64,000 nt of DNA from positions 1 to 64,000 of IMG/VR virus record IMGVR_UViG_3300034520_000094. One strand, written 5' to 3'. Positions 32,151 to 39,902 of this stretch are shown here, piece after piece. Position numbers and translations under genes: made by a program. A model generated the notes under the pieces. That model worked only from the letters and a program-made list of their open reading frames with translations. It did not search any database and was not told the DNA's origin. The first letter of the stretch is position 1; each line of letters opens with the position of its first letter. The stretch comes from a virus.

Positions 32151-32729
32151 ATGAATAAGCAATTGCTCTTGTTAGTATTGTTCACTGGCGCAGTGGTTAG
32201 TATTGGATTGTGCATTATCATGTTTAGGTCTGTAGTGCTTGTTCATGCTGTAGCACAGAGGGAGCGGGAATTAGCTGACGATATCAGAATTTTGAATAGT
32301 GTTATAGCTGACCAGCGCAAGCAGATAGACAGCCTTCAGAAAGCGGTTGCAGAGAAAGACAAGCAGATAGAGCAGTTGACTATTGAGAATGAAGACTTGA
32401 GGACGATTCCAGCTTTGGTTACAGCTTATGCTCCGTTGGACCCATGTTCGGTTGCCGAGTTTGATTACAGTGGAGACCCGAGTGTTACAGCAACTGGAAC
32501 GAAGCCCATGGTTGGAGTTGGTGCAGCAGACTTTAGTAAGTTGCCAGCTGGGACTGTTCTCGAAGTCCCTGGTTATGGAACAGTTACGATTGAAGATACA
32601 GGCGGTGCAATGCGAAAGTATGAAGGTGTGCAGATTGACGTTGTCTTTGATACCAGAAAAGAAGCTTTGAAGTGGGGAAGGCAGAATTTAGATGTACGGG
32701 TGGTTTCTGTACCGAAGGGGGAGGAATAA
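32151..32729 (+). CDS. membrane-anchored 3D-domain (DPBB) protein
   Basis: I choose ATG 32151 because GAGGT (32139-32143) is well spaced; ATGs and a GTG lie just upstream. The 192-residue product has an N-terminal membrane anchor (about residues 5-30, LLLLVLFTGAVVSIGLCII), a coiled coil (about 35-80, QKAVAEKDKQIEQLTIENED) and a C-terminal 3D domain (TAYAPLD, VTATGTKPMVG, then EDTGGAMRKYEGVQIDVVFD with the three Asp that name the domain). This fold occurs in peptidoglycan-remodelling transglycosylases such as MltA-type proteins. The phage may place it outside the membrane to modify the host wall early. Confidence 0.85.
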   Translation: MNKQLLLLVLFTGAVVSIGLCIIMFRSVVLVHAVAQRERELADDIRILNSVIADQRKQIDSLQKAVAEKDKQIEQLTIENEDLRTIPALVTAYAPLDPCSVAEFDYSGDPSVTATGTKPMVGVGAADFSKLPAGTVLEVPGYGTVTIEDTGGAMRKYEGVQIDVVFDTRKEALKWGRQNLDVRVVSVPKGEE

Positions 32730-32734
32730 GCTAA

Positions 32735-33076
32735 ATGTCATATAATGTTGTACTGACGTATGATGGACGAGAAAGAAAAGTAGGAACTGTAGTTGGTGAT
32801 ACGTTGATTTGTCATAGGAAAGTTAGACAGCATTTGTTCAGAAGCGGGAGGCCAACAGTAGAGCAGGCTAGAAAAGAAGGAGTGTCTGCTTGGGGCTTGG
32901 ATTGCAAAGTATGCGACAGGTTGCTTGAGATGGGAGTTGTGTTCTTGAACATTGTAACTGACGAGGGAGAGTACCAGTGTAGACTTGAAGACATGCGTAA
33001 GAAAGGAATAGTTTTGAATATGAAGCCGCATCGGGCACAGTATTTTTTGAATGAAAATATGTTTGAAAGAAAATGA
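32735..33076 (+). CDS. hypothetical protein (113 aa)
   Basis: Starts ATG 32735, with GGGGGAGGAA at 32717-32726. The 113-residue product starts as a beta segment (MSYNVVLTYDGRERKVGTV) and contains a CKVCDRL knuckle and basic helices. One CxxC alone is not enough to claim a zinc site. It lies 32 bases before recA in the same operon. Confidence 0.6.
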   Translation: MSYNVVLTYDGRERKVGTVVGDTLICHRKVRQHLFRSGRPTVEQARKEGVSAWGLDCKVCDRLLEMGVVFLNIVTDEGEYQCRLEDMRKKGIVLNMKPHRAQYFLNENMFERK

Positions 33077-33107
33077 GTGATGTTAGATTGGCGAAAGGGA
33101 AGGTGAA

Positions 33108-34232
33108 ATGATGGGCGAGAGCAGTAGGCTAGATATAGTTTTGAAGCAGATAGATAAGAAGTATGGAAAAGGAACTGTGATTCGTGGAAGTCAGTATCCG
33201 TCCTTGGAACGGTTTTCTAGCGGGATATTTGCCATTGATGCAGAGATTGGAGGCGGTATTCCGAGGGGACGTATTTTGATTTTTACTGGAAATGAAAGTA
33301 CGGGTAAGACTACAGTTGCAAAGAAAACGATAGCAACTGCTCAGAGGACTTGCAGAAATTGTGGAACAGAACTCGTAGAAAGCTTAGACGGTGTTCCTAG
33401 GTGTCCTAATTGTTCTGATGGTGGAAAGGCTATGACTGCGTTCTACTGTGATATAGAGGGTGCGTTTGACCCTGTTTGGTTTGAAGCGTTAGGTGGAAAT
33501 AACGATGATTTGTATTTGTTTCAGCCAGAATTTGCTGAGCAAGCAGTAGATGTTGTGGAAGCGATTATTCGAACTGGCGATGTTGATGTTATAGTTGTGG
33601 ATTCGATTGCTATGCTTAGTCCAGCAGCAGAGATTGAAAAGTCAGCAGAGGACCAGCTGATGGGAACACATGCCAAATTGGTTAATAGAATGATGCGAGC
33701 GATTCAAGCTGGGTTTAACAGCCTTGGTACGAATAATGCCAAAAAGCCAACTGTTATTTTGATAAATCAAGTTAGAGAGAAAGTAGGTGTTATGTATGGC
33801 TCACCAGATGTGATGCCTGGAGGTCGTGGTCAGTCTTTTGCTTCGAGTGTAACTTTGAAGTTTTTTGCAAGGCCGTCCGAGAAGCTTTGCGAAAGTGTAG
33901 GAGATAAGAAGCAGGTTGGCCAGCAGATTCGTTTTAATGTTGAGAAGAACAAGACGTTTCCTCCGCATAGAAGTGGTGTGTTTACGCTGTATACAGATGA
34001 TTCGGAGGAGTATGGCGTTAAGAAAGGCACAGTAGACAATATGCTTAGTATTTTTAGGTATGCTTTACGATATGATGTAGTTAGCAAAGTTGGGTCTTGG
34101 TATAGTTATGTTCAAGACTGCGGGAACGAGATTAGAGTGCAAGGAGAAGATAAGTTTATTGCGGAGATGGAGGCAAGGCCTGATTTAGTACAGGAGTTGA
34201 AGACAAAGGCGATGGAGAGAGTGTTAGCATGA
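33108..34232 (+). CDS. recA: RecA/UvsX-like recombinase with zinc-ribbon insertion
   Basis: ATG 33108 after AAGGTGAA. The 374-residue product has the RecA core: Walker A GNESTGKT (61-68), catalytic Glu in YCDIEGAFDPVW, Walker B VDVIVVDSIAML, loop/sensor ILINQVREKVGVMYG and the P-loop-distal GGRGQSF. Between Walker A and the next core strand there is a zinc ribbon, Cys82-Cys85 and Cys99-Cys102 (CRNCG, CPNC), absent from standard bacterial RecA. It catalyses strand exchange and probably works with the SF2 helicase and the nuclease that overlaps its stop codon. Confidence 0.9.
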   Translation: MMGESSRLDIVLKQIDKKYGKGTVIRGSQYPSLERFSSGIFAIDAEIGGGIPRGRILIFTGNESTGKTTVAKKTIATAQRTCRNCGTELVESLDGVPRCPNCSDGGKAMTAFYCDIEGAFDPVWFEALGGNNDDLYLFQPEFAEQAVDVVEAIIRTGDVDVIVVDSIAMLSPAAEIEKSAEDQLMGTHAKLVNRMMRAIQAGFNSLGTNNAKKPTVILINQVREKVGVMYGSPDVMPGGRGQSFASSVTLKFFARPSEKLCESVGDKKQVGQQIRFNVEKNKTFPPHRSGVFTLYTDDSEEYGVKKGTVDNMLSIFRYALRYDVVSKVGSWYSYVQDCGNEIRVQGEDKFIAEMEARPDLVQELKTKAMERVLA

Positions 34233-34645
34233 GAGCAAGAGCTAAGAAGCGGGAAGGAAAGCCGATGCCTGTATTAGGAGATTACACTCCTAATGTAATA
34301 GGCAAGAAAGGAGAAAGGCGAACTAGCAAGTTGATTGGTGGAACGCTTACGCCTGGAAGTGGAAAAGGACGAATGAAAGGAGATGTACTGCATGGTTATA
34401 AGAAAGAAGGGAGGGTGAGAGAACGTGGATTCAAGCGCATGATTGAAAAGAAAAGTACGAAGGGAAAAAGTATTAAGATTGAAGAAGCTTGGCTGACCAA
34501 GTTGGAGCAGCAAGCTTTCGCTGCTGGAAAAGAACCAGTCTTAGTTATTGAGTTCGAGACCATGCAGTTTGGCTCAAAGCAGTGGGGATGTGTTCCACTG
34601 GAGAAGTTGAAAGAGTATTTTGACTTAGAAGATTCTCAAGCTTGA
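34229..34645 (+). CDS. PD-(D/E)XK endonuclease, Holliday-junction-resolvase-like
   Basis: ATG overlaps the recA stop by 4 bases. The 138-residue product is basic and has a nuclease pattern: GERRTSKLIGGTLTPGSGKG supplies an early acidic residue, then MKGDVLHG (Asp), then MIEKKSTKGKS (E-x-K), then KLEQQAFAAGKEPVLVIEF. Spacing fits the small archaeal/phage resolvase group. The tight link to recA supports a role in resolving recombination intermediates before packaging. The exact family is uncertain. Confidence 0.75.
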   Translation: MRARAKKREGKPMPVLGDYTPNVIGKKGERRTSKLIGGTLTPGSGKGRMKGDVLHGYKKEGRVRERGFKRMIEKKSTKGKSIKIEEAWLTKLEQQAFAAGKEPVLVIEFETMQFGSKQWGCVPLEKLKEYFDLEDSQA

Positions 34646-34670
34646 CATAGACATGACTATATGATATGAT
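34642..34670 (+). promoter_or_regulatory. middle promoter P11
   Basis: TTGACA (34642-34647), 17-base spacer, TATGAT (34665-34670), overlapping the end of the nuclease gene. Drives genes from 34690, including DUF932 and probably the sigma factor. Confidence 0.85.
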
Positions 34671-34689
34671 AAATGAAGAGGTGAGCATT

Positions 34690-34896
34690 ATGAAGATAAG
34701 CGAAAAAGAACAGAAGATTCGTGATAGAATAATTTTTGCTTATAACGTGATTCCTCAGGTTGTAGATGTAGACAGATATGTAGTCTATGTTGAGCTACGA
34801 AAGAAAGATGTGGAGCGTTTGAATTTGTTGCTTGAGGACATCGAAAAAGACCTGAGTGTATTAGTTGACAGAAAAGTAGAAGTTATAGCTAAATAG
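34690..34896 (+). CDS. small protein (68 aa), unknown
   Basis: ATG 34690 with GAAGAGGTGAG at 34675-34685. The earlier in-frame ATG overlaps the -10 box and would lie upstream of the transcript. The 68-residue product is a beta-alpha-beta-like unit (VVDVDRYVVYVELRKKDVE, then DLSVLVDRKVEVIAK). No family recognised. Confidence 0.65.
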   Translation: MKISEKEQKIRDRIIFAYNVIPQVVDVDRYVVYVELRKKDVERLNLLLEDIEKDLSVLVDRKVEVIAK

Positions 34897-34921
34897 AATG
34901 TGAAAAGGAGATATGCAAAAA

Positions 34922-36037
34922 ATGAGAAGTTTGTTGAGCAGAAAGATAAGAACGGACGAGTGGCTTTCAGATGGGTTTGGTGAGCATGTCGACAATGTAG
35001 ACAGACGGTTTATTCGGCTGAATTTGTCGGATAGCAAATCGTTTATCGCTGATACCGATTTGTATCGTGATGCTTGGAAAATGCAGAAAGGAATTGTTGA
35101 CCGTTATATCCCAGCTGATTTGTTATCGGTAGGAATGGTATTGGATAGTACACGTGAAATAGTTGTGCCAGTGTTGCTTGCAGAAGGAAATCAGTACAAG
35201 TTTACGACAACGTCGTTTAGCCAATTATGTGAGAAGAGCGGAATGGGTGCTATAGCATACATGAAGAAGTGTATGTCAAGTGGACTGTTATCGCTGGTAC
35301 CGAACAATTTGAACGCATGGTTGGCCGCACAGGGTAGTAAGTCGTTGTTTGTAAGGTTTTATGGAGATAAGGTAATTGCAGTTTTGTCGAATAAGTATGG
35401 GCTGTTTGACCATGGTGATGCACTTGAATGTTTGAACGAGACACTTGGTCAGAATAGTAACTATAGACTAGAAGCTTGTTCTTTGACTTTAGATAACTTG
35501 AGTGTAAGGCTTGTGGACACAGAGCAGATTTTGATAAAGGATGACAGCATGGGCAGGGACAAGTCGGTTGCTGGGTTGATTTTTAGAAACGGGCAGACTG
35601 GAAGGTCGCTTGCTTCGATTGAGTTCTTGATTTATACGTTTGCTTGCACGAATGGATTGATTGTATCACAAGACAGAGGGTTTGTGTACAAACGACGCCA
35701 TATCAGCATAGGTAAGAGAGAGTTTGTTGAACAGATTACGGCAATGCTGGAGCAGTTTCCAGAGTATGCAGCAGCGGCCAGAGAAGATATGGAGAAGGCA
35801 AGACAGGTACGTATTGATGCAAGTATGCATGCTTCTTTGAAGCAGCAAATTCAGAGGGGTCTTGGTGTTGGAGAAGGCACAGTGAAAGAGATTTTTGATG
35901 TTATGGAAGAAAAGTGGGACGCAAACGCATGGGGTATGGCTGGTGCAATAACCGAAGTTGCACAGAAGTTTTCTGCGGAACGTCAGTATCAGTTTGAGAA
36001 GTATGCTGGAGAGCTGCTTGGCCAGCTTGTGGCCTAA
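34922..36037 (+). CDS. DUF932-family phage/plasmid protein
   Basis: ATG 34922 is better spaced from AAAAGGAG (34903-34910) than ATG 34913. The 371-residue product has the DUF932 layout: VVPVLLAEGNQYKFTTTSFSQLCEKSGM near the N-terminus, YGLFDHGDALECLNE in the middle, then the segment FIYTFACTNGLIVSQDRGF with the conserved ASIEFLIYTFACTNGL, and a C-terminal helical part. The family is common on plasmids and phages and its biochemical role is unknown. It is the last gene before the sigma factor hairpin. Confidence 0.85.
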   Translation: MRSLLSRKIRTDEWLSDGFGEHVDNVDRRFIRLNLSDSKSFIADTDLYRDAWKMQKGIVDRYIPADLLSVGMVLDSTREIVVPVLLAEGNQYKFTTTSFSQLCEKSGMGAIAYMKKCMSSGLLSLVPNNLNAWLAAQGSKSLFVRFYGDKVIAVLSNKYGLFDHGDALECLNETLGQNSNYRLEACSLTLDNLSVRLVDTEQILIKDDSMGRDKSVAGLIFRNGQTGRSLASIEFLIYTFACTNGLIVSQDRGFVYKRRHISIGKREFVEQITAMLEQFPEYAAAAREDMEKARQVRIDASMHASLKQQIQRGLGVGEGTVKEIFDVMEEKWDANAWGMAGAITEVAQKFSAERQYQFEKYAGELLGQLVA

Positions 36038-36047
36038 ATTGTTAGTT

Positions 36048-36077
36048 AGCAGTGCATGTGGGAACATGTGCACTGCT
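36048..36077 (+). other. hairpin between DUF932 and sigma-factor genes
   Basis: AGCAGTGCATGT-GGGA-ACATG-TG-CACTGCT can fold into a stem of 7 plus 5 pairs with a 2-base bulge and a GGGA tetraloop, followed by TTTCT. It could act as a weak terminator or stabilise the sigma-factor mRNA, whose start lies about 40 bases later. Confidence 0.55.
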
Positions 36078-36115
36078 TTCTACGTATAGACTTTGCAGAA
36101 AGGGTGGAGCTGTGG

Positions 36116-36706
36116 TTGGATTCGTCAGTCTTTGAGAAAGCTAAAAAAGGAGACAGCACTAGCATTGAATTGCTAGTCAAGAAATACTACAGATTAGCTT
36201 ACAGCGCAGCCTATGTTTGGGTTAGAAAAGGTGTGATATCGAAAGAAGATGGGTTGAGTGAAGCTCGTTTTGCTTTAATGAAGTGTATTCGTAGGAGTTT
36301 CGATAGCAGCAAAGGTGATTTTGCACCGTATCTGGTAACGGCTGTAGATAATCAGATTAGAATGTATCTTCGCAAAGAAAGACGAGAGAAAATGATTGAG
36401 TATGCAGACAGGTATATAGAAACAGAAGATAGAGAAATAGATATTATGGATTCGCTTACGGATGATGGGTATACGATTGAAGAGGTAGTTGAGCAGAAAA
36501 TGCTTGTAAATATGATTATGCAGATTTTAGAAGAGAATCCATGCATTAAGGAAAAGGAAGCGAAGTGTTTGACATTGAGGATGAATGGATTGACCTATGA
36601 CGAGATTGCAGCCGAATTGGGCATGTCGCAAAGTTATGCTAGTCGGCTATCGAATAATGCTATAGAAAAAGTTAAGCAAATTTTACGAGAATCAGGAGGG
36701 CTTTGA
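36116..36706 (+). CDS. sigma-70 family RNA polymerase sigma factor
   Basis: The longer frame from 36056 runs through the hairpin; I prefer TTG 36116, 6 bases after GGGTGGAG, giving 196 residues; GTG 36104 is an alternative. Region 2-like sequence is AYSAAYVWVRKGVISKEDG and YLVTAVDNQIRMYLRKERR; region 4 is CLTLRMNGLTYDEIAAELGM followed by the recognition helix SQSYASRLSNNAIEKVK. It redirects host RNA polymerase. Since late genes lack the TTGACA/TATAAT family promoters, it is the best candidate for the late-transcription switch. It overlaps the next gene by one base (TGATG). Confidence 0.87.
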   Translation: MDSSVFEKAKKGDSTSIELLVKKYYRLAYSAAYVWVRKGVISKEDGLSEARFALMKCIRRSFDSSKGDFAPYLVTAVDNQIRMYLRKERREKMIEYADRYIETEDREIDIMDSLTDDGYTIEEVVEQKMLVNMIMQILEENPCIKEKEAKCLTLRMNGLTYDEIAAELGMSQSYASRLSNNAIEKVKQILRESGGL

Positions 36707-37671
36707 TGTTAAAAGATTTGATAAAGAGTCAAGGAAAAGCAGGGTATGTGATACCGTTATTAGAAGAAGCGACCTTGCTGGCTGGGAAGCGTGATGCGTA
36801 TAATAGAAGGCGAGATTGTTTCCATCCATCTGAGATTAGCGGAGACTTTTGCCCCAGAGCTTGGCTGCTTGGCCAAAAGGATATGACTTTGTACTTAGAA
36901 AATGAAGTAGGAGTTCAGACTCAATGGAGATTTGACGTCGGGTCTACTTTGCATACGCTGATACAGGAAAGGTTAGGATTGACTGGCAAGCTGTTTGGTA
37001 TGTGGAAATGTAAAAGATGGTGTTTAGAAGATAGATGTGTGCATTATGGATTTAAGCCAGAAGGCAGTTGTCCACTTGATACGCCAGAGAAGGCAAGTTG
37101 GGAATACGAAGAAGTAGATGTGGTAGACGAAGATTTTGCAATCTATGGAAAGACGGACGGAATTGTAGTTTTGCAAGAAGGAAAGTTTGTGTTAGAGTTT
37201 AAGACGATGAACTCGAGGACGTTTTCGACGCTAGCTGAACCGTTGGCTGAGCACAAGGAACAGGCTGCTTGGTATGTAGATATATTGGAGCGGAATAGCT
37301 GGAAGGTAGAACAGGTTCTTATGCAATTGAAGAGCAATGGAGGCCAGGTAGACGCAGCGTTGAGAGTTGCAAGGCAACCGTTCAAAGGTGCAATTATTGT
37401 GTATATGAATAAAGATACGCAAGAGTTCAGAGAGTTCATGGTGCGGACATCCGTGCCTCTTGTTTTGCCCGATAAGATAAAGATTCGTGGAATGGAGTTC
37501 GATGAAGATGTAGATGTTTTAGAGGAAAAGAAGAAGTTGATTAAGCAAACTTTAGCATGGAGGGACGAAGGGTTTTTGCCAGAGCGTTTAGACGTGTGTA
37601 CCAGCAAGAATTGTGCGAGAGCACGGAAATGCTTTGCAAAGAGTGCATGTTTTAAGAAAGATGAGGTGTAA
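36706..37671 (+). CDS. Cas4/RecB-like PD-(D/E)XK nuclease with Cys cluster
   Basis: The ATG at 36706 overlaps the sigma-factor stop (TGATG); AGGAGGG precedes it. The 321-residue product matches the Cas4-like exonuclease plan: FHPSEISGDFCPRAWLLGQ (first Cys), VGSTLHTLIQERLG (His), GKTDGIV (Asp), FVLEFKTM (E-x-K), HKEQAAWYVDIL (Gln), and a C-terminal triad in CTSKNCARARKCF plus SACF, likely an Fe-S cluster. Such nucleases process ends in phage recombination. There is no CRISPR array in the window, so a CRISPR-adaptation role is not indicated. Confidence 0.83.
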   Translation: MLKDLIKSQGKAGYVIPLLEEATLLAGKRDAYNRRRDCFHPSEISGDFCPRAWLLGQKDMTLYLENEVGVQTQWRFDVGSTLHTLIQERLGLTGKLFGMWKCKRWCLEDRCVHYGFKPEGSCPLDTPEKASWEYEEVDVVDEDFAIYGKTDGIVVLQEGKFVLEFKTMNSRTFSTLAEPLAEHKEQAAWYVDILERNSWKVEQVLMQLKSNGGQVDAALRVARQPFKGAIIVYMNKDTQEFREFMVRTSVPLVLPDKIKIRGMEFDEDVDVLEEKKKLIKQTLAWRDEGFLPERLDVCTSKNCARARKCFAKSACFKKDEV

Positions 37672-37674
37672 ATG

Positions 37675-38301
37675 ATGGATAAGAATGAGCAGATAGTTGG
37701 GAATCAAGAAGAGGAAACAAGGGCTTTGCGGGAAGCAATGAGTTTTGTAGTAGGAAAGAAGCTTCCGATTCCGAAGAATTGGGTAGCTGAAGAGTTGGAT
37801 AAGCTAGAATTTCCGAATGATTTGTCAAGATTGACTACTGCACAGCTAGGAGAGCTTATGGGGATTTGGTCGTCAGTTATGGCGTACTGTCAGTATGAAG
37901 TGGCTAGGACAGATATTGAAAGAACAGCTAAATGGAATAAGTATGAATTTGAGAAGAAGAAAATGTATCTTCGCTTGTTAGACGAAGGCGGTATGACTGA
38001 AGAGCAGAGAAAGGCCGAGATTTATGTTGCTGTCGCTCAATTGAGGGCTGATTTTGAAGTAGCAAAAGCAAAGTATGTAATGACGAATGCTTTGTTGAGT
38101 GCGTATTCGAAGTATTATCAGGCCTTGTCTAGAGAGTTGTCCAGAAGAGGATTGGATGGGTCAGAAACACCGCCAGCAGAGCAGGACGATGATGCTTATG
38201 ATATAGAAGAAGAGAAAATGCGCAGCAAGGCTAGATTGACTAAAGAATGGTTAGACGACGATGAAATTGAAGATATGAAAGGAGACGAAGTAGATGGCTG
38301 A
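37675..38301 (+). CDS. conserved phage helical protein (208 aa)
   Basis: ATG 37675 after GATGAGGTG. The product is helical and contains LTTAQLGELMGIWSSVMAYCQYE followed by repeated KxxYEFEKKKMYLRLL, a pattern recurrent near phage nuclease and recombination genes but without assigned function. The C-terminus is very acidic. It overlaps the next nuclease gene by 8 bases. Confidence 0.68.
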   Translation: MDKNEQIVGNQEEETRALREAMSFVVGKKLPIPKNWVAEELDKLEFPNDLSRLTTAQLGELMGIWSSVMAYCQYEVARTDIERTAKWNKYEFEKKKMYLRLLDEGGMTEEQRKAEIYVAVAQLRADFEVAKAKYVMTNALLSAYSKYYQALSRELSRRGLDGSETPPAEQDDDAYDIEEEKMRSKARLTKEWLDDDEIEDMKGDEVDG

Positions 38302-38821
38302 TGCAATTTTTGAACCAGAGATAAAGCGCAGTCTGCTTTGGCTTCAGAAAAGTTTGGGCGGCAATTTGCCGCCTATTGCTATAGAGTGTAAACGTACTAG
38401 TAATGCACGATTGTCTTTTGATGCAGTTAAAGATGAACAAGTTGATGGCTTGACACAGTTCTGCAAGAAGGGGATTGTGCGTAAGTTAATAGTGAGTCAA
38501 GGCTTAGGTGCAAGACGGTTTACGGGTGGAACGCCTTTTGATTTTTTGGCGTGCGGTGCTGGGTATGGGTATTTGCTCGTGAATTTTCGTTTCACAAAGC
38601 AATCGCCTAGAAAAGATATAGCAAAAGGTACGAATAGGTGTTTTGCTGTTCCTGTTGACCAGTATGTGCAGGCTAGAGAAGATGCAGCAGCAGAAGGGCA
38701 CTCAAGCTTGCCTTATGATTGGTTTGCAGAGAATGCTATTGAATGTAAGCGCATGCGGGTTAAAAATGAGCAAGGCGTTGCCGAGAGTGGCTGGGACTTG
38801 TCAGTTTTGTTGACTCAGTAA
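38294..38821 (+). CDS. PD-(D/E)XK nuclease, RecU/Hjc-like
   Basis: Start ATG 38294, coupled to the upstream gene. The 175-residue product has AIECKRTSNARLSF, an E-x-K strand, then DEQVDGLTQFCKKGI with the Gln and an alpha helix, and GYGYLLVNFRF, a final core strand, resembling the second half of RecU-type Holliday junction resolvases. The first acidic residue is not obvious, so the catalytic site could be incomplete or rearranged. The window thus has three candidate PD-(D/E)XK nucleases (34229, 36706, 38294). Confidence 0.68.
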   Translation: MADAIFEPEIKRSLLWLQKSLGGNLPPIAIECKRTSNARLSFDAVKDEQVDGLTQFCKKGIVRKLIVSQGLGARRFTGGTPFDFLACGAGYGYLLVNFRFTKQSPRKDIAKGTNRCFAVPVDQYVQAREDAAAEGHSSLPYDWFAENAIECKRMRVKNEQGVAESGWDLSVLLTQ

Positions 38822-38843
38822 AAAATAGGAGGAGTAGAAGTGT

Positions 38844-39146
38844 ATGTACGAAAAAAGCAATAAAGCAGTGGAGTTGAAGGTTTCTGGTAAGACGCATCCG
38901 AATAAGCTTGGATGGGCTATTGCCAAGTATCTGAAAGACGTACCGATGGTGTATTTGACGGCAATGGGAGAAGCCTCGGTAAACGCAGCAGTGAAAAGTA
39001 TCATAGTTGCTCAGTCGTTTGCAGCATATGAATCGAATGAAATTGTGATAAAGATTGGGTTTGATACTAGGTTTGACCAAGACTTGGCCAAGGAGGTTAC
39101 GATTATTGTATTTTATTTGACGTTACAGAAAAGACAGGGGGTATAA
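38844..39146 (+). CDS. spoVS: SpoVS-like protein
   Basis: ATG 38844, SD AGGAGGAG at 38828-38835. The 100-residue product aligns in pattern to stage V sporulation protein S: VELKVSGKTHPNKLGWAIAK, MGEASVNAAVKSIIVAQSF and a final beta segment EVTIIVFYLTL. SpoVS is a small Alba-like protein affecting sporulation and septum events in Bacillus. A phage copy could alter sporulation or bind nucleic acid. Its position directly before the PIG-L deacetylase suggests co-expression with the modification genes. Confidence 0.85.
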   Translation: MYEKSNKAVELKVSGKTHPNKLGWAIAKYLKDVPMVYLTAMGEASVNAAVKSIIVAQSFAAYESNEIVIKIGFDTRFDQDLAKEVTIIVFYLTLQKRQGV

Positions 39147-39149
39147 GAT

Positions 39150-39830
39150 GTGATTGACAATATGTTTGAGAAAGTTCTTGTTATAGCTCCGCATAGCGAC
39201 GACGACATTCTTGGTTGCGGAGGATTGATGAAGAAAGTAAAGAATTTAGGTGGGGAAGTTCACGTTATAGTTACTACGATAGGTGATGTGGCTTTTTATC
39301 ATAAACCAGATGTAGTGAAGGCAGAGGTTCGGGAAGAAGAGTTTTATGCTGCTTTAGATTTTTTGGGTGTGGACAAAGGGGAGATTCTGTTCAGGCATTC
39401 GGAGCAGAGATTGCACTTGCTCCCGATTGTGGATATTATTACAGCTTATGACCAGAAGATTAGAACGTATAAACCGACAGCAGTGTTTATTCCGTACCCG
39501 TCGTTTCATCAAGACCATAAGACGGTATTTGATGCTAGCTTTGCAGCGTTGCGGCCAACTCCGAATACTAGCTATGTTCGTTTGGTGGCAATGTATGAGT
39601 ACCCGTTTGTGGTATGGGATGTTAAAGATACGGATGGGAATAGGTTTCATTTAGATATTAGCGATGTGATTGACGATAAGATAAATGCTATGAAATGTCA
39701 TAAGTCGCAGATTCGAGAAGCAGAGCATTTGATTTCTCCGCAGACGATTCGTGTTTGGGCTGAACGACGAGGTATAGAAGTAGGCGTGCCTTATGCAGAG
39801 GCATTTAAGGCGTTACGAATGGTATTTTAG
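39150..39830 (+). CDS. PIG-L/LmbE-family N-deacetylase
   Basis: GTG 39150 with ACAGGGGG upstream; ATG 39162 is an alternative. The 226-residue product has the family zinc site: LVIAPHSDDDILGCGG near residue 10-25 (His, Asp) and FHQDHKTVF (His) near 123. PIG-L enzymes remove N-acetyl groups from sugars such as GlcNAc derivatives or bacillithiol/mycothiol precursors. In this cassette it would act on an N-acetylated sugar or amino group that the downstream glycosyltransferases, ATP-grasp and WbqC-like enzymes handle. Promoter P12 follows 4 bases later. Confidence 0.88.
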   Translation: MIDNMFEKVLVIAPHSDDDILGCGGLMKKVKNLGGEVHVIVTTIGDVAFYHKPDVVKAEVREEEFYAALDFLGVDKGEILFRHSEQRLHLLPIVDIITAYDQKIRTYKPTAVFIPYPSFHQDHKTVFDASFAALRPTPNTSYVRLVAMYEYPFVVWDVKDTDGNRFHLDISDVIDDKINAMKCHKSQIREAEHLISPQTIRVWAERRGIEVGVPYAEAFKALRMVF

Positions 39831-39833
39831 TCC

Positions 39834-39862
39834 TTGATACAGATGGCAATATATGTTATAAT
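39834..39862 (+). promoter_or_regulatory. middle promoter P12 (modification cassette)
   Basis: TTGATA (39834-39839), 17-base spacer, TATAAT (39857-39862). The only copy with a changed -35 base (TTGATA), so perhaps weaker. The leader matches the other copies. Confidence 0.82.
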
Positions 39863-39902
39863 AAAAGAAAAACCTAATTAATGAAAAGGAGACGTGAATC
39901 AG

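Noticed and set aside
32428-32670. 80-codon + strand frame
   Set aside because: Lies inside the 3D-domain gene in another frame and has no SD.
36706-37671. CRISPR adaptation role for the Cas4-like nuclease
   Set aside because: There is no Cas1/Cas2 or array; phage recombination nucleases of this kind are common without CRISPR.
39367-39654. 95-codon + strand frame
   Set aside because: Out of frame within the PIG-L gene, with implausible Arg/Cys/Trp-rich composition.
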